Below, piece after piece: positions 23,701 to 35,307 of a stretch of 64,000 bases of DNA. The position numbers and the translations under genes are program-made. The first letter of the stretch is position 1. Each line of letters begins with the position of its first letter. Source of the DNA: Amaranthus tricolor (taxonomy: Eukaryota; Streptophyta; Magnoliopsida; Caryophyllales; Amaranthaceae); NCBI RefSeq assembly GCF_026212465.1, contig NC_080048.1:38096375-38160374 (forward strand). The letters are read 5' to 3'. A model generated the notes under the pieces. It was not told where the DNA came from. It ran no database searches and saw only the letters and a list, made by a program, of their open reading frames with translations.

Positions 23701-26529
23701 TTCAAATCTCAGCATGATCATGCTTGTAGTATTCTTTTGAAGTTGCAAATTGTTTTAACAACAATCATCCTTATGGCCTCTGAAAGTTAATTTAACCTTA
23801 AATTAATTGGCAATGCTGTCACTGTTCCATGATTTTTTTATTTTATATTGTACCCTGTGAGATTATTAATCTTAATTCCACAGGTAAAAATAATTTTGTT
23901 TCATGTGAAGTCTTGGAGATTCACTGTGAAATGTGAAGTGAAATTTAATTGACCTGAAAATTTGAATTATTTCATAGCCTTTTGGAGTCTATGTTGAGCG
24001 GTCCTCAAACCTTGTTCTGTCTGTATTGATTAAACTTTCTGAATGATTACATTTGTTCAGACGATGTTATCATTGTGTTTACTTCCAGAGCTGCCTAATG
24101 CTAAAGTCGAGATAGTTTGATTTCATATTTGGTTTTGTTTCATGTTAAGCCTTACACTTTTTTTGCAGGATGCTTGATATATTGGAGAAGTTTCTTACCC
24201 GCAAAGGTTATTGCTTTTCTAGACTTGATGGTTCTACACCCACTGGGTTGCGTCAGTCTCTTGTTAATGACTTCAATTCAAGTCCAAGCAAACAGGTATA
24301 TTTATATATGACAATTTGCCAGCTAGAACAGATGTACTAGTTTCTATTGCAGGATGTTAACCTGCTAACTCTTATGTAGGTCTTCCTTGTTTCTACTCGA
24401 GCTGGTGGCCTTGGACTGAACCTAGTTAGCGCTAACCGTGTAGTAATATTTGATCCAAACTGGAATCCATCACATGATCTACAGGCTCAAGACAGATCGT
24501 TTCGTTTGGGACAGAAGAGGCATGTTGTTGTTTTCCGCCTTATTGCTGCGGGGTCTCTAGAGGAAATCGTTTATACTCGCCAAGTGTACAAACAGCAGTT
24601 ATCAAACATTGCGGTTTCCGGGAAGATGGAGAAGCGGTATTTTGAAGGCGTTCAGGTGGGAAAAGAAGCACATTAACTTACAGTTTTAAGTACTCGCTCA
24701 TTCTTTGAGTTCCCTTCAAATCACTGTGTTTATCTCTTTCCTTTTCAATAGGACCATAAGCAATTTCAAGGGGAGCTTTTTGGAATAGGTAATCTGTTTC
24801 GAGATCTTTCTGACAAGCTATTTACCAGTGAGATCATTGAATTGCATGAAAAGCACGGACATGAATGTACGGGTCAAGAAAGTAAACACCAAAATGTAAA
24901 TAATCTTGGAGTCCATTTTGTTCCCCCAAAAGAAAAAGGTAAAGCATCTTTATTAGAATCTGATTCTGGGGTGAAAAGTTCAGTTCCCGCGGAGAGCACA
25001 ACTACAAAAAAGCCACTGCTTGAGGAGTTGGGTAAGTGTTGTACTGTTATTTGTTTTGTGTCCATCTTTCTTCTCTAACTAGCATCATACGCTCATTTAA
25101 CCCCCCACCCCCACCCTCAAAAAAAAAGCACAAATTTGGTTGGTAGATTCTTCAAGGTCACATCTCATGGCGATGGCAGCCTACTTGGCTACCACTACCA
25201 GAAAATTCAGAGTTCTATTAAGACCTAAGAAAATCTCTTATGGAGTTCAGTTCTGTAATTAATAGTAGCAGCAGCTTCACTTTGCAATAATCTGTATATT
25301 TCTTGCCAAAAGTGATCATGAAAAACAAGAATATACCATGTGAAAGCATCAATGCCTGTTGCCCTTTTGGATTGTGCCTAATCATTGGAAGCAAAAAACT
25401 ACCTTTTCCCTTCTATCCACATGTACATAAGATGAGAGAGGCTGAGCTATCTGGTTCAATAATTCAATGACAACCGAGGTCTCATATGCCTCAATCCTTG
25501 TGTGGTACTACGTAGGAAGCCAGTTAGCTTACACAATCTAAAGGCAATTTGTTTTATAATGCGTGTCCCCAATAATTTGTATTCTATTCAAGACTCGCAC
25601 ATGGGACGGGACTACCTTCAAATAGGTGTTATTCGGTGACACTTATCCTTGATGCTTTAAACCTATAAGCGGCGTATGCCATAGCCATGTTATCTTTGAC
25701 ACCGATTAATAACCTTACTTGACTTTTCAAACCTTAGAAGAGACTGGAGATATTAAACTCTCCACAAGTGATGAAACTACTAAGCTTGTCCAACAATAAC
25801 AAAACTTTACTCCATGTAGAAATACATACCCATTTGTAATTGGCGTGGATTTAAGCCTTTGCAACGTAATGTTAACTTTTGCTCAATTTTGACTACACTA
25901 TATTTGGATAGCAATTTAGGAGAGAAAGAAAGGAAGGGAAAGGGAAGAGAAGGAAGGGAAGGGAAGGGAAAGGAAGGGGGAAGGGTAGGAGGGAGAGTGC
26001 ACTTTTTTGTTTAGAAGGGAAGGGAAAAAGAAGAAAAATGAGTGTTTTCTTCATAAATCTTTCCACTTCAGGAGAGATTGTATTCTTAACAAAGTTTGTC
26101 TATGTTTTCCCTCCAAATCCCTCCCCTTCCTTTTTGTTATTCAGACAGTGGCTGCATTGAACTATAAAGATGTGCATTGTCTACACTGTTGACTGTACGT
26201 TTTGTTTCATTGCAGGTATTGTATATTCTCATCGAAATGAAGATATCCTCAACTTACGAGCTGGGGCTAGAGTCATTGAATCGTACAGAGAGACATCAAG
26301 TAACAGTATGAAGGATCCTCCCGTTGTAAAACAGTTAAGTGATAGTAGTAGTTTAGAAAGGAGTTCGTCCAGAGAAAGTAAAAAACGGCAATTTAGTCGT
26401 GTTGCTCAGTTTATGAATATGACAGAACTCGAGTTTAGTAACTGGATTTTGTCTGCAACTCCTAATGATATCGAGAAAGCGCTACGAGACTATAAGAAAC
26501 GGAGAAAAGAGAAGAAATCAAGTGTTTAA
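17709..26529 (+). CDS. SWI2: SNF2-family ATPase SWITCH 2 (CHR9, ERCC6L2-like)
   Basis: Putative DNA-translocating SNF2 ATPase, likely nuclear; the animal relative ERCC6L2 acts in DNA repair. Eight exons: 17709-18146, 20452-20558, 20839-21757, 23447-23694, 24169-24295, 24380-24655, 24752-25031, 26216-26529; all phases agree, giving 902 residues. Residues 1-146 are Ser/Pro-rich with an acidic run, ending in the conserved [20 protein letters not shown]. Motif I DDMGLGKT is at 180-187, DEAH at 290-293, motif III GTVMQN at 319-324, and a Cys-rich insert CSCG...CNWCPNC at about 437-485 that is typical of this subfamily. The second RecA lobe has [11 protein letters not shown] and [11 protein letters not shown] (from 648). 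The C terminus carries [18 protein letters not shown] and a basic tail. The length is close to Arabidopsis CHR9 (about 860). The start chosen is the first in-frame ATG, giving [10 protein letters not shown], like the family N terminus. Confidence 0.93.
20003..20338 (+). repeat. Tandem duplication of a 169-bp unit in SWI2 intron 1
   Basis: Copies at 20003-20169 and 20172-20338 are almost identical; the only differences I found are at GGAGATAAAAC versus GGAGAATAAAC. Each copy contains GTTTTAG followed by GCCTGTTGCTTTGAAG, which resembles a splice acceptor. The known protein needs no exon here: exon 1 joins directly to exon 2 at 20452. Confidence 0.92.
21871..21898 (+). repeat. G-rich homopolymer tract
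   Basis: An almost uninterrupted G run broken by a single A, in SWI2 intron 3. It could form a G-quadruplex on this strand or vary in length. Confidence 0.85.
25915..26035 (+). repeat. Purine-only GGGAA-type tract
   Basis: Degenerate repeats of GGAAG/GGGAA on the plus strand in the last intron of SWI2, about 180 bp before the final exon. Low-complexity sequence. Confidence 0.75.
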
Positions 26530-27710
26530 AACCATCTTTTATTCAATCAGTTCGTGTCGTCATGTAAATTTTGTTAATAATTTGATTAGTATTTGTGTTG
26601 GTGTCGTTTATAGTTTATACGAAATTTTATAGCTTAGAATCCTCATAATATTTCGTTGAACTACCAAAATTCAATTATATTTCAAATATTTTGCAATTAT
26701 ACATCGATTATCAAAACAATCTATGATTAGCAACCAACAAGAAGAATGTGTAAAGATAATGCAATGCTTGAAAGGCAAATGGTGCACATTTGCTTGCCTT
26801 CATTAACCCTTTTTGGAGTTTGATATCAAAGCTACGATCTAAATCGGAACCGCCCCATTTATGTAGGTGAATTATTGAATAGGTAAAACCGTAGCAGCCA
26901 CTCTCCCGTGCAGCAAGCCGTACTAATGAGATCTCCATTAGACCAGTCCAATAAATTTTTTATCACCCAAAATCAAATTTTAAATTATCTATTTCAAGAT
27001 GTAAAATGCTATTTCAATACTTAAATTGCTAACCTCAAGCATTAATCTCAACTAAGGCCCAATCAGTAATTTTTTTATTTGTTCTTGTGAACCTCGTCTT
27101 TCGATGAGACGACTTCAAATAAGGAGCCTATAAAACACTCATTCTCATTATGGTTGATGTACATGCTGAATTATGTTGTTGATCAAGAAGAACATCAACA
27201 TCTAAAGGACGTACGTAGCTTAATTAGGAAGGTCGTCTAATAATAATGGCAGTGATTGGTTATGGAGGTTCCCAAATGAACAAATATATTCCGACATTTA
27301 ATCTCCTGAGTTTTTTTTTTTTTTTTTTTTGGATTTTCGGGAGAGAAATAAAAAAAGGGAGTAAGACTGAGCTTGTTTTTGTATTACAAATTACAAATAT
27401 AAATAAGATTAGGTTTAATTTTAATTTTAAATTTATTATTTGGATTTTCGGGAGAGGAAAAAAAGGGGGTACGACTTGCTAAATAAGAGTATAGAGTTGA
27501 TTTGGTTTACTTTTTTTTTTTTTTTTTTCTTTTGACGTAGCCGTTAGACTTTTTTGGCTTGAGCATTACAAATTAAATTTAAATTTATTATTTGGATTTT
27601 TGAGAGAGAAAAAAAAGGATGTATGACTTGATAAATATGGAGTTTGTTTTGGTTTACTTTATTTAGATTTTTTGGACTTAAGAATTATAAATTACTACAA
27701 ATTACAAATT

Positions 27711-27770
<60 letters not shown>

Positions 27771-28012
27771 TAAATTAGTTAAGTTTAATTTTAAATTTAA
27801 TTTATTCTTCAACAAGTTTTCGTCTCGCCGTGAGACAACCGATACAAGCAACCCATAAATATAAAAAACATAAAAAATACAATGAAATTTGAATTGTATG
27901 GGACGTTAGTTTTTTTAAAGAGTTTAAGCTGATCACCTAATTGAAACCGTCTCATAATTAGATTGTCTCAATATAGAATTAGTGTTTATTATTTGGCTTT
28001 TGTCTTTTATAC

Positions 28013-28117
<105 letters not shown>

Positions 28118-28896
28118 GAGAGAGAGGGGTTTAAAGTTTAAAAAAAATTGAAATTTTGCATTTAGTTTTTATCTTTTAGGATCTATTTGTTTAGAGAAAA
28201 TAGTGGAATTAATTATAACTGTTAATTAGTTATAGAAGTATAATTTAGTATTGTTGGGGAATAATAGCTAGTCTCTTGAAAGACCGTCTCATTATGAGAC
28301 GTATCTCAAGCCCAATCTATTAAAAATTAATGTCCATCTACCGTATTTTATATTATCTTTAATTGCCTACTTACCGTATCCTTAATGTCTACTTACATTA
28401 TTTTTAATGTGTACTTACAATATTTTAAAAAACATAAAATGGACCAGCTCAATTAAAAATGGTCTCTTAAAGAGGCCGTCTCTCACAAAAATTTGTGATA
28501 GTAGATAGTTGTAGTAGTGGTTGGAAATAGTTTTTTAAGACATAAAATATTATTGTTCGGGAATAGTATAAATAGTTTTAATTAATAGTGGTTAGAAAAT
28601 ATTTTTTAAAAAAATGTAGAGAAAATCTCAAATTACTATTCGTGATTTTTGGGACTATATAGGTTATTATGTTTTGATAGTTATTTGCGCCATTAAACAT
28701 TATTTAAGTAATACCTTTGTCGAACAGTGATTTTTTATTTAAAGTGATGAGTTTTATTAAACCAATAACAACTACATATAGAAATTAAATTACTACTTTA
28801 AACATGCTCATTCTAAATAGAAATAATTTATAATTAAGAAAAATACTACACTTATAACTTTCCTTTAATTTTGAATATTTGTTGTAAGTTATGTTA

Positions 28897-29153
28897 CTCT
28901 CTCCGTTCTTTTTTGTTTGTTAATTTTATTTTTTTTATGTATTTTAATGTAAATTTTGAGTTTTGATATCTCATAGTACGCATAATAAAAAATTGTAAAA
29001 ATTATAAATTAATTCTTTGCATCAAGACGAATCTAACAAGATCCTGCATGAATATATTTTGTCTTAAATATATACTTCAACAATTAAATTTAAATTTCTC
29101 TCTTATAAAGTGGAAAAACTTAAAGTGGATAAAAAAAAAAGAAACAGATGGAG
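28897..29153. mobile_element. Stowaway-like MITE
   Basis: The left end CTCTCTCCGTTCTTTTTT after TA (28895-28896) is mirrored by AAAAAAGAAACAGATGGAG before TA (29154-29155). It is 257 bp, AT-rich and non-coding, as expected for a Tc1/mariner-type MITE. Confidence 0.6.
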
Positions 29154-30352
29154 TATAATAAATCAAAATTCTCACTTTTTGTTTTTTTTTTTTTTTTGAA
29201 AACCACATAGTGCTAGTATTAAGATAAGTCAAGGTTCGCCAAGGTTTGAATACCTAACAAAAAAGGGTTCATACAAATCTTTTCATCGACATTACCCGTA
29301 TCCCCTCTAGCCACTAACTGGGCAATCGTGTTGCCTTTCCTACTAACATGAAGACATTCAATGACTGCTTTTGGGTTAACATGTGGTGCTATTGGTGTTT
29401 TAGATCTCTTATCCGCCAATGGGGCGTATATTTAGGTTAACAAATTCATTGAATCATAAGTATATTGACTGCTTTTATATTTCTTTTGTCTTACCTTGGA
29501 ATTATTGTGCTTGTACATGACACTTTGGCAGATTGAAAAAATTAGTTGTTCATTTTACAAATGAAAACTCTGAAAAGATTTTCGTAAAATTTATTTCATA
29601 TATTTTTGCCACCTAGGGAGTTCAAACCATAGATGATCTTAAAGATGATTACAGAGAGTGATGATGATGATGATTTTTAAAAAGGAAGAGGATTTTTAAA
29701 AATGATGGTCAATAATAGTGAGGTGTATTGTTTAATGATTATAATTGATGATATGATTTAAGTGTTGATTATAATGGTGAAAATAATTGTGTGGAAATGA
29801 AGGTATTTTGATGATGATGATAATGGTTAAAAAATGGTGAAGTGTTGTTTAAAGATTATAACTGATGATATGATAGTTTTAAGTGATTATATAATACAAG
29901 ATCTATTTCAAGCCTTAAAAGGCATATTCAAGAACTCAAGTTTAACATATCCTCCAAACTTTAAAATATCATAATCCAAGTCTTAAATGACAAATTTTAA
30001 GCCTAAAAATAACAATTTTGAGGCTGAAATGACCAATTCAAGACTTTATATTCCTATTTTAGAACTTGAGTATAATATTTATTGCAAACCTCGGTCCTCA
30101 CAATATCATCAAAGGCTTAAATGGTCAATTCTAAGTCTTGAAATGGTAATTTCAAGACAATTAAGCTCATACTAAACTTGCTTATTCAAATAAAAGAAGT
30201 TTATTCAAAGCCTCAAAAAGACAATTCCAAGTTTTCAAAAGTCTATTATAAGTTTTAAAAGGCCTATTCCAAAGCTTAAGTTTAATAACTACTCCAAACA
30301 ATGCCAAATTCCAAAGCCTAATACTAAAAGGTCGCATATATGCGACAGTTGC

Positions 30353-31580
30353 TAGGGCTGAACAGGGTTTGGTCTAAACCGTAAACCAAACCGGACCAAA
30401 CCGTAATTTAAGTATTTGGTCTGGTCTACGGTCTGAATGGTCTGGTCCGGTTTTTTTTTTCTTTTAAACGGTTTACGGTCCGGTCCCGGTTTTTAAATTT
30501 GTAGACCAAACCGGACCAATAAACCGTAATAGACTCTAATATTAGGGATTACTGATTAGGGCAAACATTAGAAAAGCTTCAACGGTTCAACCCATCCTGC
30601 ATTCCTGCTGCCGCCCGTAAATTAGAAAAGCTTTCCAGGCCCAGCAATCCAGCATCCTCTCTTCTTCTTCCTCGCATCCTGCCCAGGTCTGAGACGCCAC
30701 GCCATCGAATCTTCTTCTTCCTCGCTTCCTTCCCAGCGCCCAGCAGCCCAGGTCTGAGACGCCATCGACTTTTCTTCTTCCTCGCTTCCTTCAACTCTGC
30801 AAGCTTCAACCCATCGACGACGCTCTGCTTCTGTGGTTCTTCGACGCTCCTCCTCCAATCTCACCATTCACCACGGAATCAAGTGTAGAATCTCGTAATG
30901 TAAGTATATTGGTTGATTTTTTGATTTTTTAGGGTTCTTTTTATCAGTAAATTCGAATTAGGGTTCTAAATATACAGTTTTCAATTTTGTTTCAGTTGAT
31001 TTCAGTTGATTTCAGTTTTCAATTCGAATTAGGGTTTTAAATATACAGCTTTTGGTTGATTTCAGTTGAATGTTAAATGAAATAATCTCATGTATTAAAT
31101 TTCATGTTAATTGGAATTTGCAGTATTGGAATTTGCAGTATTGGACGAATTAGGGTTCTAAATTGAGAATGTATTGAACGAATTTGCAGTATTGGACGAA
31201 TTTGCAGTATTGATTTATTGAATGTTAAATGAAATAATCTCATGTATTAAATTTCATGTTAATTGAAATTTGTAGTAATGGAATTTGCAGTATTGGACGA
31301 ATTAGGGTTCTAAATTGAAAATGTATTGAACGAATTTGCAGTATTGGACGAATTTGCAGTATTGAATGTTGAATGAAATAATCTCATGTATTGAACATGA
31401 TATAGCAACTGAAAAAAAACCGTAGACCAGACCAGACCAGACCGTTCTAGAACGGTCTGGTCTGGTCCGGTCTGGTCTTTTGACTGGTCTGGTCTGGTCT
31501 GAAAAATTTCCAGACCGGAATTTCTGGTCTGGTCTGATTTTTCTGTCAAACCAGACCAGACCGGACCGTGTGCAGCCCTA
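30353..31580. mobile_element. Non-autonomous hAT-type DNA transposon
   Basis: A 1228-bp element bounded by TAGGGCTG...CAGCCCTA inverted ends. It is flanked by a perfect 8-bp duplication ACAGTTGC at 30345-30352 and 31581-31588, the hAT signature. Both subterminal regions are packed with GGTCTGGTCTGG / CCAGACCAGACC or GGTTTGGTCC-like repeats, the kind of array hAT transposases bind. The interior has no transposase. It holds a CT-rich stretch (30630-30860) with two copies of a CCCAGGTCTGAGACGCC unit, then tandem GAATTTGCAGTATTGGACG repeats (31110-31370). Probably a deletion derivative that relied on an autonomous partner. Confidence 0.88.
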
Positions 31581-31588
31581 ACAGTTGC

Positions 31589-32292
31589 ACCTAAATATTT
31601 GTCAAACCGTAGATGTCAACAACTATAATTGTTTTAAGGGAAATTTCATATGGTAGCATCAAACTTTCATGAAATGCTAGTGGTAGCACTTTTGTAAGAT
31701 TTTTCAACATGGTAGCATTTAGTTTATGCCTTATTTAACTGCCGTAGTATTTTCCGTTAAATTTTTGTCAATTTTTATGTAATTTACCATGTTAACGTTT
31801 CTACCCTTATTAAGTATTGATTGTTGTCTTTATAATTTGCCTAAACAATTTTTATACTCTCAAATGTTTAATTCATCATTTTCACGTTTAATTCACCGTT
31901 TAATTCATCAACACTCTCAAATGTTTAAGGGAAATTATAAAGACAACCAACACTAGATAAAGATATAAACGTCAAAATGATGAATTAAACAGAAATTGAC
32001 AAGAATTTAACGAAAAATACTACGGTAGTTAAATAAGACATAAACTAGATGTTATCATGTGAAAAAATTTTACACAAGTACTACCACCACTAACATTTCA
32101 TCAAATTTTAATTGTTTTAAAAATCAAATTTTCAACAAGAATAGGTGAAATTGCTTCGCTTATCTCATTGAATCCCGACACTACATAAACTATAAAACGG
32201 AAATTATAAATTAGTGACCCCTAAACTCGAGAACCTAAAATCCTCCTTGTATTCGCTAATTCCCTCATTCTCCTTCTTCTAAGCTTTGATCA
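31589..32292. other. SDH2 upstream region
   Basis: AT-rich DNA. A CATGGTAGCAT/TACCACC-type sequence near 31650-31745 is partly mirrored at about 32030-32110, suggesting a further degenerate inverted-repeat element. The last 80 bp before the ATG are CT-rich, as in a plant 5' UTR. No TATA box was assigned with confidence. Confidence 0.4.
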
Positions 32293-34740
32293 ATGGCGAC
32301 GGGACTCCTCCGCCGGAAAATTCCAGCATTTTTATCCTCCTCCACAACCAAACTCCTCCTCTCACGTTTCTCCTCCTCATCATCTTCCACCCCTACAACC
32401 AAAACCTTCTCTATCTACCGCTGGAACCCCGACAAACCCTCAAAACCCGAACTTCAATCCTACGAAATCAATCTCAAAGAATGCGGTCCTATGATCCTCG
32501 ACGCACTAATCAAGATCAAAAACGAGATCGATCCTTCACTCACTTTTCGCCGATCTTGTCGCGAAGGTATTTGTGGTTCTTGCGCTATGAACATTAATGG
32601 TTGTAATGGTCTTGCTTGTTTAACGAAGATTGAATCAGGTGGTAGTGCTACGATGATTACTCCGCTTCCTCATATGTTTGTTATTAAGGATTTGGTGGTG
32701 GATATGACTAATTTTTATAATCAGTATAAGAGTATTGAGCCTTGGTTGAAGAGGAAGAATCCTGCGCCTGTACAAGGGAAAGAGTATTATCAAAGTAAAG
32801 AGGATAGGAAAAAGTTGGATGGGATGTATGAGTGTATTTTGTGTTCTTGTTGTAGTACTTCTTGCCCTAGTTATTGGTGGAATCCTGAGTCCTATTTAGG
32901 TCCTGCTGCTTTGCTTCATGCTCATCGGTCAGTGCTCTTTTCCCGCTATATGATTTGTCTTTCAATTCAATGGATATCTATGCCTGTTTATGCTTAGGCG
33001 GTTAGGTCATGGTCTTTTATTAAAAACCCTTTGAATTGTATAATATATCACGTAATCATGGCAGACGAGTTGGTTAAGCATACGTGTATAAATGAGTGTT
33101 TTTGGCCCATCCTAAACTAATATTATAGATTTTAAATTTAATTGCCTTCAATTTTTGCTGGAATTTGTGTTGGTGATCTAATATTATGTATCTGAGGTAT
33201 AAAATAGGGAAGATTTATAGTTGGTAAGGAAGATGATGATATTAGGACTATGGAATTTTGTGTAAATCAAAGTACTAGTTTTTGTTTCTTATATCAATGA
33301 TCGATTTGGGAATGATTTTGAAGTAGGGCACTACTTCAATGGGAGAAGATTGGGAAGGTATAGTCTCACGTAAAAATGAATGTTTTTCTACTTTTCTGAT
33401 TCCAAAATTTATGTTAGTATGGTGTTGGAATTTGAATTGTATGAGAGCTTAGGACTAAAACTGTTAGTTCCGATTGTTGTTGCTAAGACTTCCTATTTTC
33501 CTGAAAATGTTTAATGTGCTTTTGCTCTTGGGTTTGGAACTTTTGTTGAGTTATAGATGCTAATTTTTCTTACATCTAACTGCTTCTTTCTCGCAAGTCT
33601 TAGGAACCTAGGATAAGTGTTACCTATTTTAGTAGTAGGTACAAGTAACTTATTTGGATTCATGATCTATAAATTCAGCATTATGGTGGTATGTGTATTG
33701 CATTTCAGTATAAGCTTGTCTTGGAACATTATAGCTTGGAGCTTTCAAGGTCGAATTCAGTCAAATATAAGCTTTTCATTAATGTAGTATGCCCCTTTTT
33801 CCTTTCTTTCAAATCTATAAGTTGTGGTTTTGTTGTTTCGTGGTGATTTATAGAGCCCTGATGGTCGCTTTGGTTAGATGGCATTGGTGATGAGGGAATT
33901 GGGTTGGTTGTTTCTGGTGTTGGGTTATGTTCAAGAGGTTGTCGATGGATTTGCGGTGGTTTGAGTCTTAGAGAAAGTAATTTGGTTTTGGATGGAATGT
34001 AGTCTGGATCAAGTGGTTAAAATGGCTGAGGTGTTGAAACCCCGGTATGGAAAATTTCAGATCTTGAGTTTGGGAATTATATGAGGGTTTTGGGGTGGAA
34101 CCAAAATGAGGAATGAAAAAAAAAAAAAAAAAAAAAAACCCTTGAACTAAACAAAGGTAATTCCTGAATTCCTCTCTTTCTTTGATTGCACTCATCCAAA
34201 TACTTCGTATAAGTCTATCCATTCCAAGCATGTCTTGTAAGGATTCAAGCAATGCATTCTGTGTTCGTGCTCCACTGTTAAGGTAGTATATAATAGCTGG
34301 TTAACAGTACTTATAATGCTTGTGTGGGTGGAAGGGTTTGTTTAGGGAGGGGATGAAAGAGGGTCATGATTATGTTGGGCTAGTGTAGAAAAATGGACAG
34401 ATATTGAAATGTGGATAATTGAAAAAGAAACTAATAAAAAGTTTTGCATGGAGTTTACTTGCATTGTGGTTGTTAGCCCCCTTTAATAAATGTGTATACC
34501 CCTTCTGTTTTTGTGTAATTTTATGAACCTTCTAATGGGAAACTCTGCTGAACATATATTTTTTTTCTTAGATGGATAGCTGATAGCCGTGATGAGTATA
34601 CTAAGGAGCGGCTAGAGGCAATTAACGATGAGTTCAAGCTCTATAGGTGCCATACAATTATGAACTGTACGGCTGCCTGCCCGAAGGGTTTGAGCCCGGC
34701 AAAGCAAATTCAGCAGATCAAACATCTCCAGCTTGCTTAA
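32293..34740 (+). CDS. SDH2: Succinate dehydrogenase iron-sulfur subunit, mitochondrial
   Basis: Complex II subunit B: passes electrons from the FAD of SDH1 through three iron-sulfur centres to ubiquinone in the inner mitochondrial membrane. Two exons, 32293-32927 and 34572-34740, split the Arg codon of HAHR/WIADS and give 267 residues. Residues 1-35 are a Ser/Arg/Leu-rich presequence. The [2Fe-2S] ligands are C89, C94, C97 and C109 ([22 protein letters not shown]); the [4Fe-4S] set is C181, C184, C187 with C248; the [3Fe-4S] set is C191, C238, C244. All expected cysteines are present, and length and sequence agree with plant SDH2-1/SDH2-2. The stop lies directly after KHLQLA. The single 1644-bp intron falls shortly after the third cluster-binding segment. 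It contains a possible SINE at about 33985-34138. Confidence 0.97.
33985..34138 (+). mobile_element. Possible SINE with A23 tail in SDH2 intron
   Basis: A stretch beginning near TGGATCAAGTGGTTAAAATGG, loosely like a Pol III A box, is followed about 55 bp later by GATCTTGAGTTTGGGAATT, a weak B-box analogue. It ends in 23 A residues (34116-34138). The poly(A) end and box spacing suggest a retroposed tRNA-like sequence. No target duplication was seen. Confidence 0.35.
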
Positions 34741-35307
34741 TTGTTGTTTAGGGTTAAGATCAATTGTTTCGATGTCTCATTGCATATGCAACTTTGAATA
34801 TTCTTTCGCTAACCAGCGTGATTATGCAGCAGGGATATACTTCATCTTATTACTTGATGTTTTGGAGAACAATTGGTTACAAAGTGAGATACATGTATTC
34901 ATTATTCAGTGTGACAAGGGGATCATAAATATTAATAAATATAGGTTAGATTTTGTTCTGATTCTGTCATTTTGTGGAGAGCTGAGTTTGTTTTCAAACA
35001 ATAATGTGCCTTACCATGAGACTTGGATATATTCATACTATTTGAGTAACCCAAGTTTTCTGGGAACACCAAATTGTGCAAGGAAGTAATAACAAATGTA
35101 TTTCCTGAGCAATAATGATTTTTTTTATCAGAAAAATTAGGCTGCTAATTGCTTAAGGTTACATATAAGAAGCTAAAAATATTGCTTGTTTACTTATTCG
35201 CTAATATGTGGTTTGGCGGAAATATTTTTTCTTTTTTTTTTTTGTAAGAGAAAATTTTTTTTTTTTTGGAAAACAATTATCCACGGAAATTATTTTCGAA
35301 CAGAAAA
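34741..35307. other. SDH2 3' UTR and spacer
   Basis: AT-rich sequence after the SDH2 stop with no gene recognised. T-rich runs occur at 35229-35270 just before the LINE tail. Confidence 0.5.

Noticed and set aside
29219..29419. Possible RNase H-like LINE fragment (HVSRKGNTIAQLVARG)
   Set aside because: A single short resemblance without flanking domain motifs; not enough to call.
30579..30867. Arg/Glu/Lys-rich minus-strand frames
   Set aside because: Low-complexity antisense of the CT-rich interior of the hAT element; no family resemblance.
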